From Gehongia tenuis (GTDB lineage Bacteria > Bacillota > Clostridia > Christensenellales > NSJ-53), in the NCBI RefSeq assembly GCF_014384795.1, contig NZ_JACRSR010000002.1:1-64000 (forward strand): a DNA stretch of 64,000 bases, read 5' to 3'. Positions 35,715 through 47,313 of this stretch are shown here, piece by piece. Position 1 is the first letter of the stretch. Each line of letters opens with the position of its first letter. The notes below the pieces were generated by a model. The model was not told where the DNA came from, did no database searches, and saw only the letters and a program-made list of their open reading frames with translations. The position numbers and the translations under genes are program-made.

Positions 35715-36791
35715 ATGCATCAAATTCATGTGATTTATGGCACCGACGGCCGGCGGATGGCCAAGCGGTTGCTGGAGGCGGCCGGCGCCGGCTCCCACTT
35801 TTCCCCGGGCATGCGGGTGGCCCTCAAGCCCAATCTGGTGGTGGCCAAGCCAGCCTCCTCCGGCGCGACCACCCATCCGGAGGTCGTGGCCGGCGTAATC
35901 GAATTCCTGCAGGACCTCGGTCTCAAGAACATTGAGATCATGGAGTCCTCCTGGGTCGGTGAAGGAACGGCCCGGGCCTTCAAAGCGGCGGGCTACGAGC
36001 AGCTCAGCGAGCGTTACGGCGTCCCCCTCATCGATCTCAAGAAGGTCCCCGTCCGGGCCTTTGAGGCCGGCGGGGAGACCTACCAAATCTGCAAACCCGT
36101 CCTTGAGGCCGACGCCCTCATCAACCTCCCCGTGCTGAAAGCCCACTGCCAGACCCTCGTCACCTGCGCCCTCAAAAATCTCAAGGGTTGCATCCCCGAC
36201 GGCGAAAAACGAAGATACCACGCCGCCGGACTGACGGAGCCCATCGCCCGTCTGGGCTCCCTCGTTCATCCCGTATTCACGGTGGTGGACGCCCTGTGCG
36301 GCGATCTCACCTTCGAGGAGGGAGGTAATCCCGTCCCCATGAACCGGCTCATCCACGGCGAGGATCCGGTGCTGGTGGACGCTTACGGGGCCACTTTGCT
36401 GGGCTATGATCCCGATGAAATCGCCTACATCCCCCGGGCGGCCGCATACGGCGCCGGCTCCATGGACCTTGAAGGGGCCGAGATCCGTGAGCTCAACCGG
36501 GGCGAGAGCGGAAAGATGACGCCCAGCGGCAAGGTCGCCCGCCTGGCCGCCCATGTGGACGCCCGCTCCGCCTGTTCGGCCTGCTACGGCGGCCTCATCC
36601 ACGCCCTGAACCGCCTGGATGAGATGGGCCGCCTGCCCCGGGATCTCAAGGTTTCCATCGGCCAGGACTTCCAAAATGAGCAGGGCGGCGGACTGGGTAT
36701 CGGCCACTGCTGCCGGGGTTTTGCAAGGTCGGTCCCCAGCTGTCCTCCTTCGGCCAGGGCCATCCTGGAAGCCCTGCTGAAAGAAATTTAA
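35715..36791 (+). CDS. DUF362 domain protein
   Basis: A 358-residue protein with a DUF362 domain: KPNLVVAKPASSGATTHPEVV near 35, IMESSWVGEGT near 78, VLKAHCQTLVTCALKNLKGCIPDGEKRRYH near 145 and LVDAYGATLLGYDP near 225. The C-terminal third has Cys residues (CSACYGGLIHAL near 300; CCRGFA near 343) that could bind a metal or cluster, but without a full ferredoxin motif. Function unknown; DUF362 proteins are common in anaerobes. GGAGGGATCGT precedes ATG and TATAAT lies at 35687-35692 without a clear -35. Divergent from rarA. Confidence 0.85.
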   Translation: MHQIHVIYGTDGRRMAKRLLEAAGAGSHFSPGMRVALKPNLVVAKPASSGATTHPEVVAGVIEFLQDLGLKNIEIMESSWVGEGTARAFKAAGYEQLSERYGVPLIDLKKVPVRAFEAGGETYQICKPVLEADALINLPVLKAHCQTLVTCALKNLKGCIPDGEKRRYHAAGLTEPIARLGSLVHPVFTVVDALCGDLTFEEGGNPVPMNRLIHGEDPVLVDAYGATLLGYDPDEIAYIPRAAAYGAGSMDLEGAEIRELNRGESGKMTPSGKVARLAAHVDARSACSACYGGLIHALNRLDEMGRLPRDLKVSIGQDFQNEQGGGLGIGHCCRGFARSVPSCPPSARAILEALLKEI

Positions 36792-36816
36792 AAGGGCCCG
36801 CCGGCCCTTCTTTATA
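36790..36816. terminator. Terminator between the DUF362 and CBS genes
   Basis: AAAAGGGCC / GGCCCTT stem flanked by A and T tracts, shared by the convergent genes. Confidence 0.65.
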
Positions 36817-37537
36817 CCCTGAATCCCGCGATATTGGCGGCGGTCACCATGCCAAGAAGCATGCCGCCCTTCTTGCCCGTGCTGGTTAGGAACACCGCCA
36901 CCAGCCTGCCTTTTCGGTCCTGTCCCTGCTGACTCCAGAACATGTCCTCCACCTCGAAGGCGGTCACATCCCGGTGGGCAAATCGGTAGCGCTGGTGTTG
37001 GTAGCTGTCCTTCTGCACCACGCCCATGATCTCTCCCACCCGAAGCTCCGGCCCGATGGTGGAGCCGGGCATCTGTGTGAGAAAGTTGACCACGCTGTGC
37101 TCGGAAAAGACCCCCTGAACCACCTCGTTTTCCACCACGGGAACGTGGGCGTAGCCATGTCTTATCATGTTTTCCATCACCCGTGTGGCCCGGGCATCAA
37201 ATCCCACCTTGTAGATTTCATGGCCTTTGAGAGCCACCACATCCAGGGCCTTGGGCGGAGAGATGATCCGCCCATAGATCATCTCGAAGCGTTCCATCAG
37301 CTTCGGATTGGGCTCCATAATTGGATTGATATTGTCCAGATAGGCCTCATGGACCAAAATATTGCGCAGGTCGCTGAGCAAAAGCAGATCCGTCTTGTAC
37401 TTATCGAAGGGCCCGCCGTGGGTGGCCAGCTTCTGCACCCGCCTTGAAAAGGGGATGTATTGATCCTTTTCGTCCAGATCCCGCATGAAACGGTCCAAAT
37501 GGTTGTAGATGGCAATCAGCCGTTCGGCATTGCTCAT
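36812..37537 (-). CDS. HEPN-like N-terminal domain fused to a CBS pair
   Basis: A 241-residue protein. The N-terminal 90 residues are helical and contain DLRNILVHE near residue 57, the Rx4H pattern of HEPN RNase/nucleic-acid-binding domains. Residues 95-241 look like a CBS pair (ARATRVMENMIRHGYAHVPVVENEVVQGVFSEHSVVNFL near 117-155), which usually senses adenine nucleotides. There is no membrane segment. The role is unknown; a nucleotide-gated RNase-like switch is only a possibility. It is a single gene, convergent with the DUF362 gene. Confidence 0.78.
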   Translation of the reverse strand: MSNAERLIAIYNHLDRFMRDLDEKDQYIPFSRRVQKLATHGGPFDKYKTDLLLLSDLRNILVHEAYLDNINPIMEPNPKLMERFEMIYGRIISPPKALDVVALKGHEIYKVGFDARATRVMENMIRHGYAHVPVVENEVVQGVFSEHSVVNFLTQMPGSTIGPELRVGEIMGVVQKDSYQHQRYRFAHRDVTAFEVEDMFWSQQGQDRKGRLVAVFLTSTGKKGGMLLGMVTAANIAGFRV

Positions 37538-37654
37538 GGTATCACCTCTTCCACGGGGCGGGGTGCCCCGTCTATTTTTGCTTTATTCGGTTTTGCCCAT
37601 TTCTATTCCTGCCCGGTCATGGTACAATTTTTTGTAGCAAAAGGAGGGGGAACA

Positions 37655-38155
37655 ATGACAAAAAGACGCTGTGCCTGGGCTGACACCAATGATGAGCTCA
37701 TGCGCGTTTATCACGATGAGGAATGGGGCGCACCCGAACATGGCGACAGGGAACTGTTTGAGCGGCTGGTGCTGGAATGCTTCCAGGCCGGACTTTCCTG
37801 GCGCACCATTCTGCACAAGCGGGAGGCCTTTCGGGCGGCCTTTGACGGCTTTGATGCAAGGGCCATCGCCGCATACAGCGAGGACAAGCTGGAAACGCTC
37901 ATGGCCGACCCGGCCATCGTGCGCAACCGCCGCAAGATTTGGGCCGCCCGCACAAACGCTCAGGCCTTTTTGAACATCCAAAAAAAGTACGGTTCCTTTG
38001 ATGCCTTTGTGTGGCGGTTCACCGACCCCGGCGCTCTCAGCAAGGCGCTGAAAAAGGAGGGTTTTTCCTTTGTGGGCCCCACCATCATCGAATCCTTTAT
38101 GGAGTCTGTGGGCATCTTGAACCATCACGAACCGGGCTGTTTTCTGGCCCCCTGA
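37655..38155 (+). CDS. tag: DNA-3-methyladenine glycosylase I
   Basis: A 166-residue Tag-type base-excision repair enzyme that removes 3-methyladenine from alkylated DNA. RCAWA near 4, YHDEEWGAPEHGDRELFERLVLECFQAGLSW (residues 19-49), NRRKI near 91 and the zinc end motif HHEPGCF near 157 are all typical; length is normal. Start 37655 follows AAAGGAGGGGGAAC. It is a single gene. Confidence 0.94.
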   Translation: MTKRRCAWADTNDELMRVYHDEEWGAPEHGDRELFERLVLECFQAGLSWRTILHKREAFRAAFDGFDARAIAAYSEDKLETLMADPAIVRNRRKIWAARTNAQAFLNIQKKYGSFDAFVWRFTDPGALSKALKKEGFSFVGPTIIESFMESVGILNHHEPGCFLAP

Positions 38156-38228
38156 CAATGTTTGATCAAACTAACAGCGCTGCTAAATAAAACCTTGCAA
38201 TTTGGCCCTTTCAAGGGGTGCGCATTCC

Positions 38229-38258
38229 TTGACACAAACTTATCATTCGCCGTATAAT
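38229..38258 (+). promoter_or_regulatory. nifJ promoter
   Basis: TTGACA (38229-38234), 18-base spacer, TATAAT (38253-38258). A leader of about 85 bases precedes the AAGGAGG site of nifJ. Confidence 0.8.
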
Positions 38259-38338
38259 GAAAGCAGTGCCCAGGGCCTGTCCAGCCTTTGCAGGATGCGT
38301 TTTTGGGTGCTGTTGGCAGATGTATTTCTATATTTTAA

Positions 38339-41851
<3,513 letters not shown>

Positions 41852-41862
41852 GACTCAAACTA

Positions 41863-41896
41863 AAACAGGGTATGCGATCGCATACCCTGTTTTTTT
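41863..41896 (+). terminator. nifJ terminator
   Basis: Perfect palindromic stem AACAGGGTATGCG / CGCATACCCTGTT with a two-base centre and seven T. It also carries A-runs on the left and could end the facing minus-strand transcript. Confidence 0.93.
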
Positions 41897-41921
41897 ATTA
41901 ATTAAAAAGCGGTTCAGGCTT

Positions 41922-42545
41922 TTAACTCTTCTCCCGGAAATTGGGTAAATGAATGTCTTTGTGGATGGCATAGAGCCGGATCGCTACTACAATGACCACA
42001 CAGGTGAGAATGGCAAAGTCCCGGCTGATCCGATAGGCAAAGTAGCCGATCACAGCGCCCACAATGGACGCTACGGCATAGATCTCCCTCCGCAGGATCA
42101 AGGGTACCCGATTGGCCAGGATATCCCGCAGGACGCCGCCGCCCACACCGGTCATCACCGCCACCGATACCGCCAGGTAGGGCTCTCCGGGCCGAAGCTG
42201 AATAGCTGTCACCAGACCCACCGCCGTGAAAATACCAAGTCCAATGGCATCAAAATAGCGCATGGACGCTAAAATGCGCGCCACACGCTTGTCCGCCGTC
42301 CGCTTATGCAAAAGTACAACCGCCAGCGCTGTGCCAATCGCTACGAACAGATAGACGGGATCCGTAAAGGCCACCGGCGGTATGTTGCCAAGCAGCAGAT
42401 CGCGGACGATTCCGCCGCCCACGGTGGTGATCACCGCCAGAATGATGATGCCGAAAAAATCCAGCCGCCGTTCCATGGCGACGATGGCCCCTGAAACCGC
42501 AAAGGCTATGGAGCCCACGATTTCCGCATCAAAAATGAGATCCAT
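41922..42545 (-). CDS. TRIC/UPF0126 family membrane channel protein
   Basis: A 207-residue membrane protein with seven helices in two repeats. Repeat 1 has GAIVAMERRLDFFGIIILAVITTVGGGIVRDLLLG, and repeat 2 has DAIGLGIF...TGVGGGVLRDILANRVP. This double GGGxxRD pattern defines the bacterial UPF0126 family, homologous to trimeric intracellular cation channels. It probably conducts cations, though amino-acid transport has been suggested. It follows the kinase gene by nine bases. Confidence 0.9.
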   Translation of the reverse strand: MDLIFDAEIVGSIAFAVSGAIVAMERRLDFFGIIILAVITTVGGGIVRDLLLGNIPPVAFTDPVYLFVAIGTALAVVLLHKRTADKRVARILASMRYFDAIGLGIFTAVGLVTAIQLRPGEPYLAVSVAVMTGVGGGVLRDILANRVPLILRREIYAVASIVGAVIGYFAYRISRDFAILTCVVIVVAIRLYAIHKDIHLPNFREKS

Positions 42546-42554
42546 GGTTTACTC

Positions 42555-43379
42555 CTATCGAGCCCGTACAATGGTTCTGGGCACCGTTCCTTCCACCAAC
42601 TGGGAGATACTATAGCTTCCATGGCCGATGATCACTGTGGTTCCCTGCTGAACTGAAGGAATGATGAACTCCAGCTTGGCCTTGGCCCCGCCGGCTCCGG
42701 TACGGCTGGCGCCCACACAGTTCTTCTGAAATTCCCGAATGTTTTCCACGACCTCATTCTCATCCTTGCCGGAAATCTCCTCCACCAGGGTGGACGGGTC
42801 GTCCGGGGCCCGATAGATGCCGAAGGCACTGGTCATGATAAGTAGGATCCGCGCCCTCACCCAGGTGGCAATGACGCTGGCTGTTTCATCATTATCGATA
42901 CATTCCACCGGCGTCACCCCATGGCTTTTAAGGTCGGACAATTCTATATTGCGTGTCTCCTCGGTGGAGACGGCGTCGTTGTAGTTGACAATGGGGATAG
43001 CCCCTTGGGCGGCGGCCCGTTCCAACAGACCCAGAATATGGGCGCGCTTCAATGGATCATTGAAATGCTGATGCTCCACGAGGACCTGACGCACACTGTA
43101 CTTCGGATCAATAAACCGGCGGTAGTTTTCCATCAAAATGGTCTGCCCTTGGGCGGCATAATCGGTCTTAACCTCCTCCACCGATCCGGCAAGTTCCCGC
43201 CCATTGCGCTTTATATAGTCCAGGCGGCCGATCTCTACTGAACCGGAACTCACCCAGATCATACCGGGTTTCAGCTGCGCCCCGATGCGGCTGAAGATAT
43301 TGTAATCAATGTCCTGATCCCCCTTGCGGATAAGGGCCATGGACCCTATCTTCCCTACGAGCTCAAAATCAAAAGCCAT
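42555..43379 (-). CDS. Glutamate 5-kinase-like amino-acid kinase
   Basis: A 274-residue member of the amino-acid kinase superfamily. VSSGSVEIG near residue 44, GAIPIVNYNDAVSTE near 126 and a GAGGAKAKL stretch near 229 recall the VSSGA, IPIINENDTVS and GTGGMxTK motifs of ProB. It lacks the PUA domain of long ProB and no proA is nearby, so the substrate could be something other than glutamate. It lies directly upstream of the TRIC-like gene. Confidence 0.75.
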   Translation of the reverse strand: MAFDFELVGKIGSMALIRKGDQDIDYNIFSRIGAQLKPGMIWVSSGSVEIGRLDYIKRNGRELAGSVEEVKTDYAAQGQTILMENYRRFIDPKYSVRQVLVEHQHFNDPLKRAHILGLLERAAAQGAIPIVNYNDAVSTEETRNIELSDLKSHGVTPVECIDNDETASVIATWVRARILLIMTSAFGIYRAPDDPSTLVEEISGKDENEVVENIREFQKNCVGASRTGAGGAKAKLEFIIPSVQQGTTVIIGHGSYSISQLVEGTVPRTIVRAR

Positions 43380-43401
43380 CGATCTTCCCCTTCATAAAAT
43401 C

Positions 43402-43427
43402 AAAGGGCCGGTTACGGCCCTCTTTAT
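43402..43427 (-). terminator. Terminator after the first MFS gene
   Basis: AGGGCCG / CGGCCCT hairpin with short loop, followed on the minus strand by TTTGATTTT; a weak T tract. Confidence 0.5.
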
Positions 43428-43480
43428 TTTTCCGGCATTATTTTATCATGACAACCAAAGCCTGTCAAAAATCTTTTGTC

Positions 43481-44671
43481 TCAGGCCCGAAGAGACGGCC
43501 CGGGCACGCCCTCCCGCCGTTCCTTCATCATCACACGAAGCAGCCATAGGAGCGCCGAAAACACCAATGCCGAACCCATCAGGAAAATGGTGGCCAGCGG
43601 CATGAGACCGTTGAGATAGCCGCCAGCAATGCAGCCAAAGGTTCTGCCCAGATTGAGCACCAGAACCATGAGCATCTGGGCCGAAGCTTTGAGTTCCATG
43701 GGGGATTCGTCGTTGAAGAAGGTGGCAACGGGCATGTAGATCAAAATGTAGTTGCCGCTGGTGCACAGCTGAATCAGCAAAATAACCAGGCTGTTGCTCA
43801 CCAGACCCAGCATCAAACACCGCAGGCAGGTGAGCGTGAGACCAAAGAAGAAAATCTTGTGGGCTCCAAAGCGCTCATACAGCCTCTTGGAAAAGATGAG
43901 AATGGGGATTTCCGCAATGATATTGAGGAAGGTGGCCAGACCCAGCTGGCCCGTGCTGTTCCCCAGATCCTGGGTAAACATGATTCCAAAGAAACTGCTG
44001 GAGAAACCGTAGATGGTGAAAAAAACAAAAATGGGAAAGATGAGCCGGGTCAGACGACGGTTCTTTAAAAGGGCGCCCATGGTAATCTTTGAGCCCTTGG
44101 CCTGGTGCCCCTCCACCCTGGGCGTTGCCATCGTGGCCACCATGCAGATGATGTTCAGAATCACAAAGAGCGGAAAAATGGCCGTCGTCTTCCAATCCAT
44201 GATGCGGCCAATCACCAGCAGCATGAGGGACCCCAGGATGCTCCCCGCAATGCGTACCGAACCATAGGTGAATCCGTTTTTGGGCGCCAGCTCAAAGGTC
44301 ATGGAATCCATGATGGGCACGATGGAATTTTGAAAGATGTTAAATAAAAACATCAATATGGTCAGATACCATATCGCATTGGAGAGGGAAAAGACGGCCA
44401 TGCACAAGGTGGATAGCAGCGTGATGACGAGCAGAACCACATTCTTGCTCTTCGCACGATCGGCCAAAAGGCCGATATAGGGCTGAAAAAACATGCTGGC
44501 CAGTACGGGCAGCCCCGTCAGCAGACCGATGATGTCGCTGTCGATACCAATATAGCGTAGATAGACAGCAATATAGCCGGAATAGACAGAATTGCCCATG
44601 AAGTAGCCGCCATAGACACCCCACAGCGGCGCCAGGCCTTTGGGCAGGCTTCTTTTTCTCATCTCCTGCAC
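43481..44671 (-). CDS. MFS transporter, paralogue 1 of the tandem array
   Basis: A 396-residue 12-helix major facilitator of the LacY/nucleoside-symporter-like group. FFQPYIGLLADRAKSKN (loop 2-3, near residue 57) is the array's version of the conserved MFS loop motif. It shares with the other three proteins the opening layout (one start helix, YLRYIGIDSDIIGLLTGLP) and MELKASAQ near 320. Substrate unknown. It has its own transcript end and is separated from paralogue 2 by a terminator. Confidence 0.87.
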   Translation of the reverse strand: MQEMRKRSLPKGLAPLWGVYGGYFMGNSVYSGYIAVYLRYIGIDSDIIGLLTGLPVLASMFFQPYIGLLADRAKSKNVVLLVITLLSTLCMAVFSLSNAIWYLTILMFLFNIFQNSIVPIMDSMTFELAPKNGFTYGSVRIAGSILGSLMLLVIGRIMDWKTTAIFPLFVILNIICMVATMATPRVEGHQAKGSKITMGALLKNRRLTRLIFPIFVFFTIYGFSSSFFGIMFTQDLGNSTGQLGLATFLNIIAEIPILIFSKRLYERFGAHKIFFFGLTLTCLRCLMLGLVSNSLVILLIQLCTSGNYILIYMPVATFFNDESPMELKASAQMLMVLVLNLGRTFGCIAGGYLNGLMPLATIFLMGSALVFSALLWLLRVMMKERREGVPGPSLRA

Positions 44672-44683
44672 TCCCCCTTCATC

Positions 44684-44711
44684 AAAAAAGGACGCTCGGC
44701 AGCGTCCTTTT
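44684..44711 (-). terminator. Terminator after MFS paralogue 2
   Basis: AAAAGGACGCT / AGCGTCCTTTT stem with CGGC loop and six T on the minus strand. Confidence 0.85.
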
Positions 44712-44790
44712 GATTTCTTTTTTACCGCAACCTAAACTATCATATCATTTTCAAAATAGAATTGGAAGACGGTATTTCTGTTTAATGCAG

Positions 44791-45972
44791 TTATAAGTTT
44801 GCCTCGAGCTTCTCCGGCTCCCTCCTGTTCCGCCTTCTTTCCAGAATCATGGGTACGCTCACCCACAGCGCTGCGCAAAGAGAAATGCAGCCCGTGAGGA
44901 TGAACAGGTCGCCCAGGGGCAGAAGATTGTTCAGGAAGCCGCCACCCACGCTGCCCAGCATCTTGCCCACATTCATGGCCACCGCAAAGAGCATGAGCGA
45001 AGAAGCCTTGAGCTCCAGCGGCGCATTCTCGTTGAAATAGGTGGACATGGGCAGATAGGTCAGGATGTTGGTGCCGCTGAGGAAGATGAGCGAGACCAGG
45101 ATAAAGGGGATGCTGGTGCAGCGTCCCAGTATAAGTCCCTTCACCACCGCGCACAGCGCCGCAACAATAATGAACCAATAAGGACCGCCAAACTTCTTGT
45201 AAAGCTTGTCGCCGAGCAGCAGCACCGGTGTTTCGATGATGATGGAAAACAGCGTCGCAATGGCAAGCAGCGAATTGGAAGCACCCATACCGGTGAAATG
45301 AATCCCGAAAAAGGAATTGTAAAAGCCCACGGACACATAGATCAGCAGGGAGGGCACCACCATCATCATGAGTTTTTTATTCTTCAGCAGGGGCAGGAGC
45401 GACGTCTTCTGACCGCCATGCTGATGCCCCTTAACCTTGGGCGCCTTGAGGGCACAAAACAGGCAAAGGCCGGCAAAAACAGCATAGACGTAAAAGATGG
45501 AAACGTTGGAGACGTCCATCAGCGGTCCGCCTATCAGCATGCTGATCATGGTGCAGCAGCCCGCAAGCCGAATGGTTCCGTAAGTGTAGCCATAGAGATT
45601 GGCGCTCTCAAAGCAGATGGAATCCATGAGAGGATTGGCCGATGCCTGAAGGCAGGTGAAGGCGATGGTCAGAATCGCCACCCACCAGATGCTGTGATTC
45701 AAAGGAAAGATCACCATGGTCGTGATCATCACAAGCAGTGTGAGGATAAACACCTTATTTTTGGTGGATGCCCGGTCCGCCACCAGGCCAAAGACCGGCT
45801 GTATGAACAGGGTGAGCAGCAGCGGCAGTCCCGTCAAAAGTCCAATGATGCCGTTATCGATGCCGATAGAACGCATGTATACGGGACCATAGGTGAAAAA
45901 CAGAGAGTTGGCGGCCAGGAAGCCCGCCAACATTCCCCACATGCTGAAGATGGATTTATGGAACTTCTTCAA
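44791..45972 (-). CDS. MFS transporter, paralogue 2 of the tandem array
   Basis: A 393-residue 12-helix MFS protein. YMRSIGIDNGIIGLLTGLPLLLTLFIQPVFGLVADRASTKN near residue 32-72 is almost the same as in paralogue 3, and LELKASSLMLFAVAMNVGKMLGSVGGGFLNN near 318 is shared too. Substrate unknown. Its ATG overlaps the stop of paralogue 3 by four bases, so the two are co-translated from one transcript. Confidence 0.88.
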   Translation of the reverse strand: MKKFHKSIFSMWGMLAGFLAANSLFFTYGPVYMRSIGIDNGIIGLLTGLPLLLTLFIQPVFGLVADRASTKNKVFILTLLVMITTMVIFPLNHSIWWVAILTIAFTCLQASANPLMDSICFESANLYGYTYGTIRLAGCCTMISMLIGGPLMDVSNVSIFYVYAVFAGLCLFCALKAPKVKGHQHGGQKTSLLPLLKNKKLMMMVVPSLLIYVSVGFYNSFFGIHFTGMGASNSLLAIATLFSIIIETPVLLLGDKLYKKFGGPYWFIIVAALCAVVKGLILGRCTSIPFILVSLIFLSGTNILTYLPMSTYFNENAPLELKASSLMLFAVAMNVGKMLGSVGGGFLNNLLPLGDLFILTGCISLCAALWVSVPMILERRRNRREPEKLEANL

Positions 45973-47156
45973 ATTGATCTCTCTCCTTGTGCAGCTTTAA
46001 GTTCTCTTCTGGAGCGAACCATAAGTACGGCTATCCATATAAGCGCCACCGAGACAATGATAGCCATAATAAAAAAGATGGTGCTGAGGGCAAGCCCCCC
46101 ATCGCTGAGAAAACCGCCCACCACGCTGCCCGCCATGCGGCCTAGGTTCATGATGATGGCAAAGAGCATGAGTGAGGATGCTTTGAGCTCCATGGGTGCA
46201 TTCTCATTGTAGTAAGTGGACAGCGGCGTGTAGACCAGAATAAAGGTTCCGCCGCACAGCACCTGCGCTATGAGAAAGATGGGAATGTTGGTGGTGAAAG
46301 CACACAGGAGACAGCGGATGATCGCGCACACGCTTCCCGCCACCAAAAACCAATAGGGGCCCACTTTCCTATAGATGCGGTTGGTAAAAAGAAGGACGGG
46401 CACCTCTGGAACAGCCGAAAGAAACATGGCCACCGCAAAAATGGTATTGGAAACGCCGAGGCCCTTCAAAAAGATGCCGTAAAAGGTGGTGTAACAGCCC
46501 CAATAGACAAAAATGAGAAATACGGGAACGGCCATCACCACCAGCTTCTTGTTCTTGAGCAGGGGCATGAAGGACACCTTGTTTCCCGCGTGCTGGTGGC
46601 CCTGGATCTTGGGGGCCCTGCAGGTTGCAATCATGGCGACGATGGACAGAACCACATACATCGGGAAGATGATGCTGTTTGAAATATCCATGAGCATACC
46701 ACCAAAGAGCATGCTCATCATGCCGCCAAAGGTGCCGGCCAGCCGAACGGCACCATAGTTATAGCCATATCTGGCGCCGCTTTCAAAGGCGATGGCATCG
46801 ATAAGGGGCATGGCTGAAGCCTGAAGGCACATGTAGCAGACCGCCAGCAAAGCAACCCAGAAGATGCTTTGATTGAGGGGAAAGACGGCCATAACTGTCG
46901 CCATGGTGAGCAGGGTGAAGAGAAGCACTCTGTTTTTGGACTTGGCCCTGTCGGCAATGAGTCCAAAGGTAGGCTGAATGAACATGGACAGCAACAGCGG
47001 CAGTCCGCTCAAAAGACCGACCACCCCGTTATCAATGCCGATGGAACGCATATAGACCGGCATATAGGTAAAGTACAGAGCGTTGCCCATATAGAAGCCA
47101 GCATTGATGCCCCACAGGCTCAAAATGGATGAATGAAGCCGTTTGAACAATCTCAA
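45969..47156 (-). CDS. MFS transporter, paralogue 3 of the tandem array
   Basis: A 395-residue 12-helix MFS protein, closest to paralogue 2 (YMRSIGIDNGVVGLLSGLPLLLSMFIQPTFGLIADRAKSKN; MELKASSLMLFAIIMNLGRMAGS). First gene of the paralogue 3-2 operon, with its own promoter at 47278-47306. Two overlapping close paralogues could form a pair or carry related substrates; the substrate is unknown. Confidence 0.88.
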   Translation of the reverse strand: MRLFKRLHSSILSLWGINAGFYMGNALYFTYMPVYMRSIGIDNGVVGLLSGLPLLLSMFIQPTFGLIADRAKSKNRVLLFTLLTMATVMAVFPLNQSIFWVALLAVCYMCLQASAMPLIDAIAFESGARYGYNYGAVRLAGTFGGMMSMLFGGMLMDISNSIIFPMYVVLSIVAMIATCRAPKIQGHQHAGNKVSFMPLLKNKKLVVMAVPVFLIFVYWGCYTTFYGIFLKGLGVSNTIFAVAMFLSAVPEVPVLLFTNRIYRKVGPYWFLVAGSVCAIIRCLLCAFTTNIPIFLIAQVLCGGTFILVYTPLSTYYNENAPMELKASSLMLFAIIMNLGRMAGSVVGGFLSDGGLALSTIFFIMAIIVSVALIWIAVLMVRSRRELKAAQGERSI

Positions 47157-47277
47157 GCCTCCCTCTTTTGATCCGGCGCCGGAGCATGAACATATCCGTG
47201 CAAATGGAAAACTTCATGAGGCCGAGCCCCATTCACCCAAAATAAAAAACCATGGGCAAAAATTTGCACACGGTTTA

Positions 47278-47306
47278 TATATATCGGAATCACGGCAATT
47301 CGTCAA
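47278..47306 (-). promoter_or_regulatory. Promoter of the MFS paralogue 3-2 operon
   Basis: Minus strand TTGACG (47301-47306), 17-base spacer, TATATA (47278-47283). The leader is about 115 bases. Confidence 0.65.
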
Positions 47307-47313
47307 CAACTTT

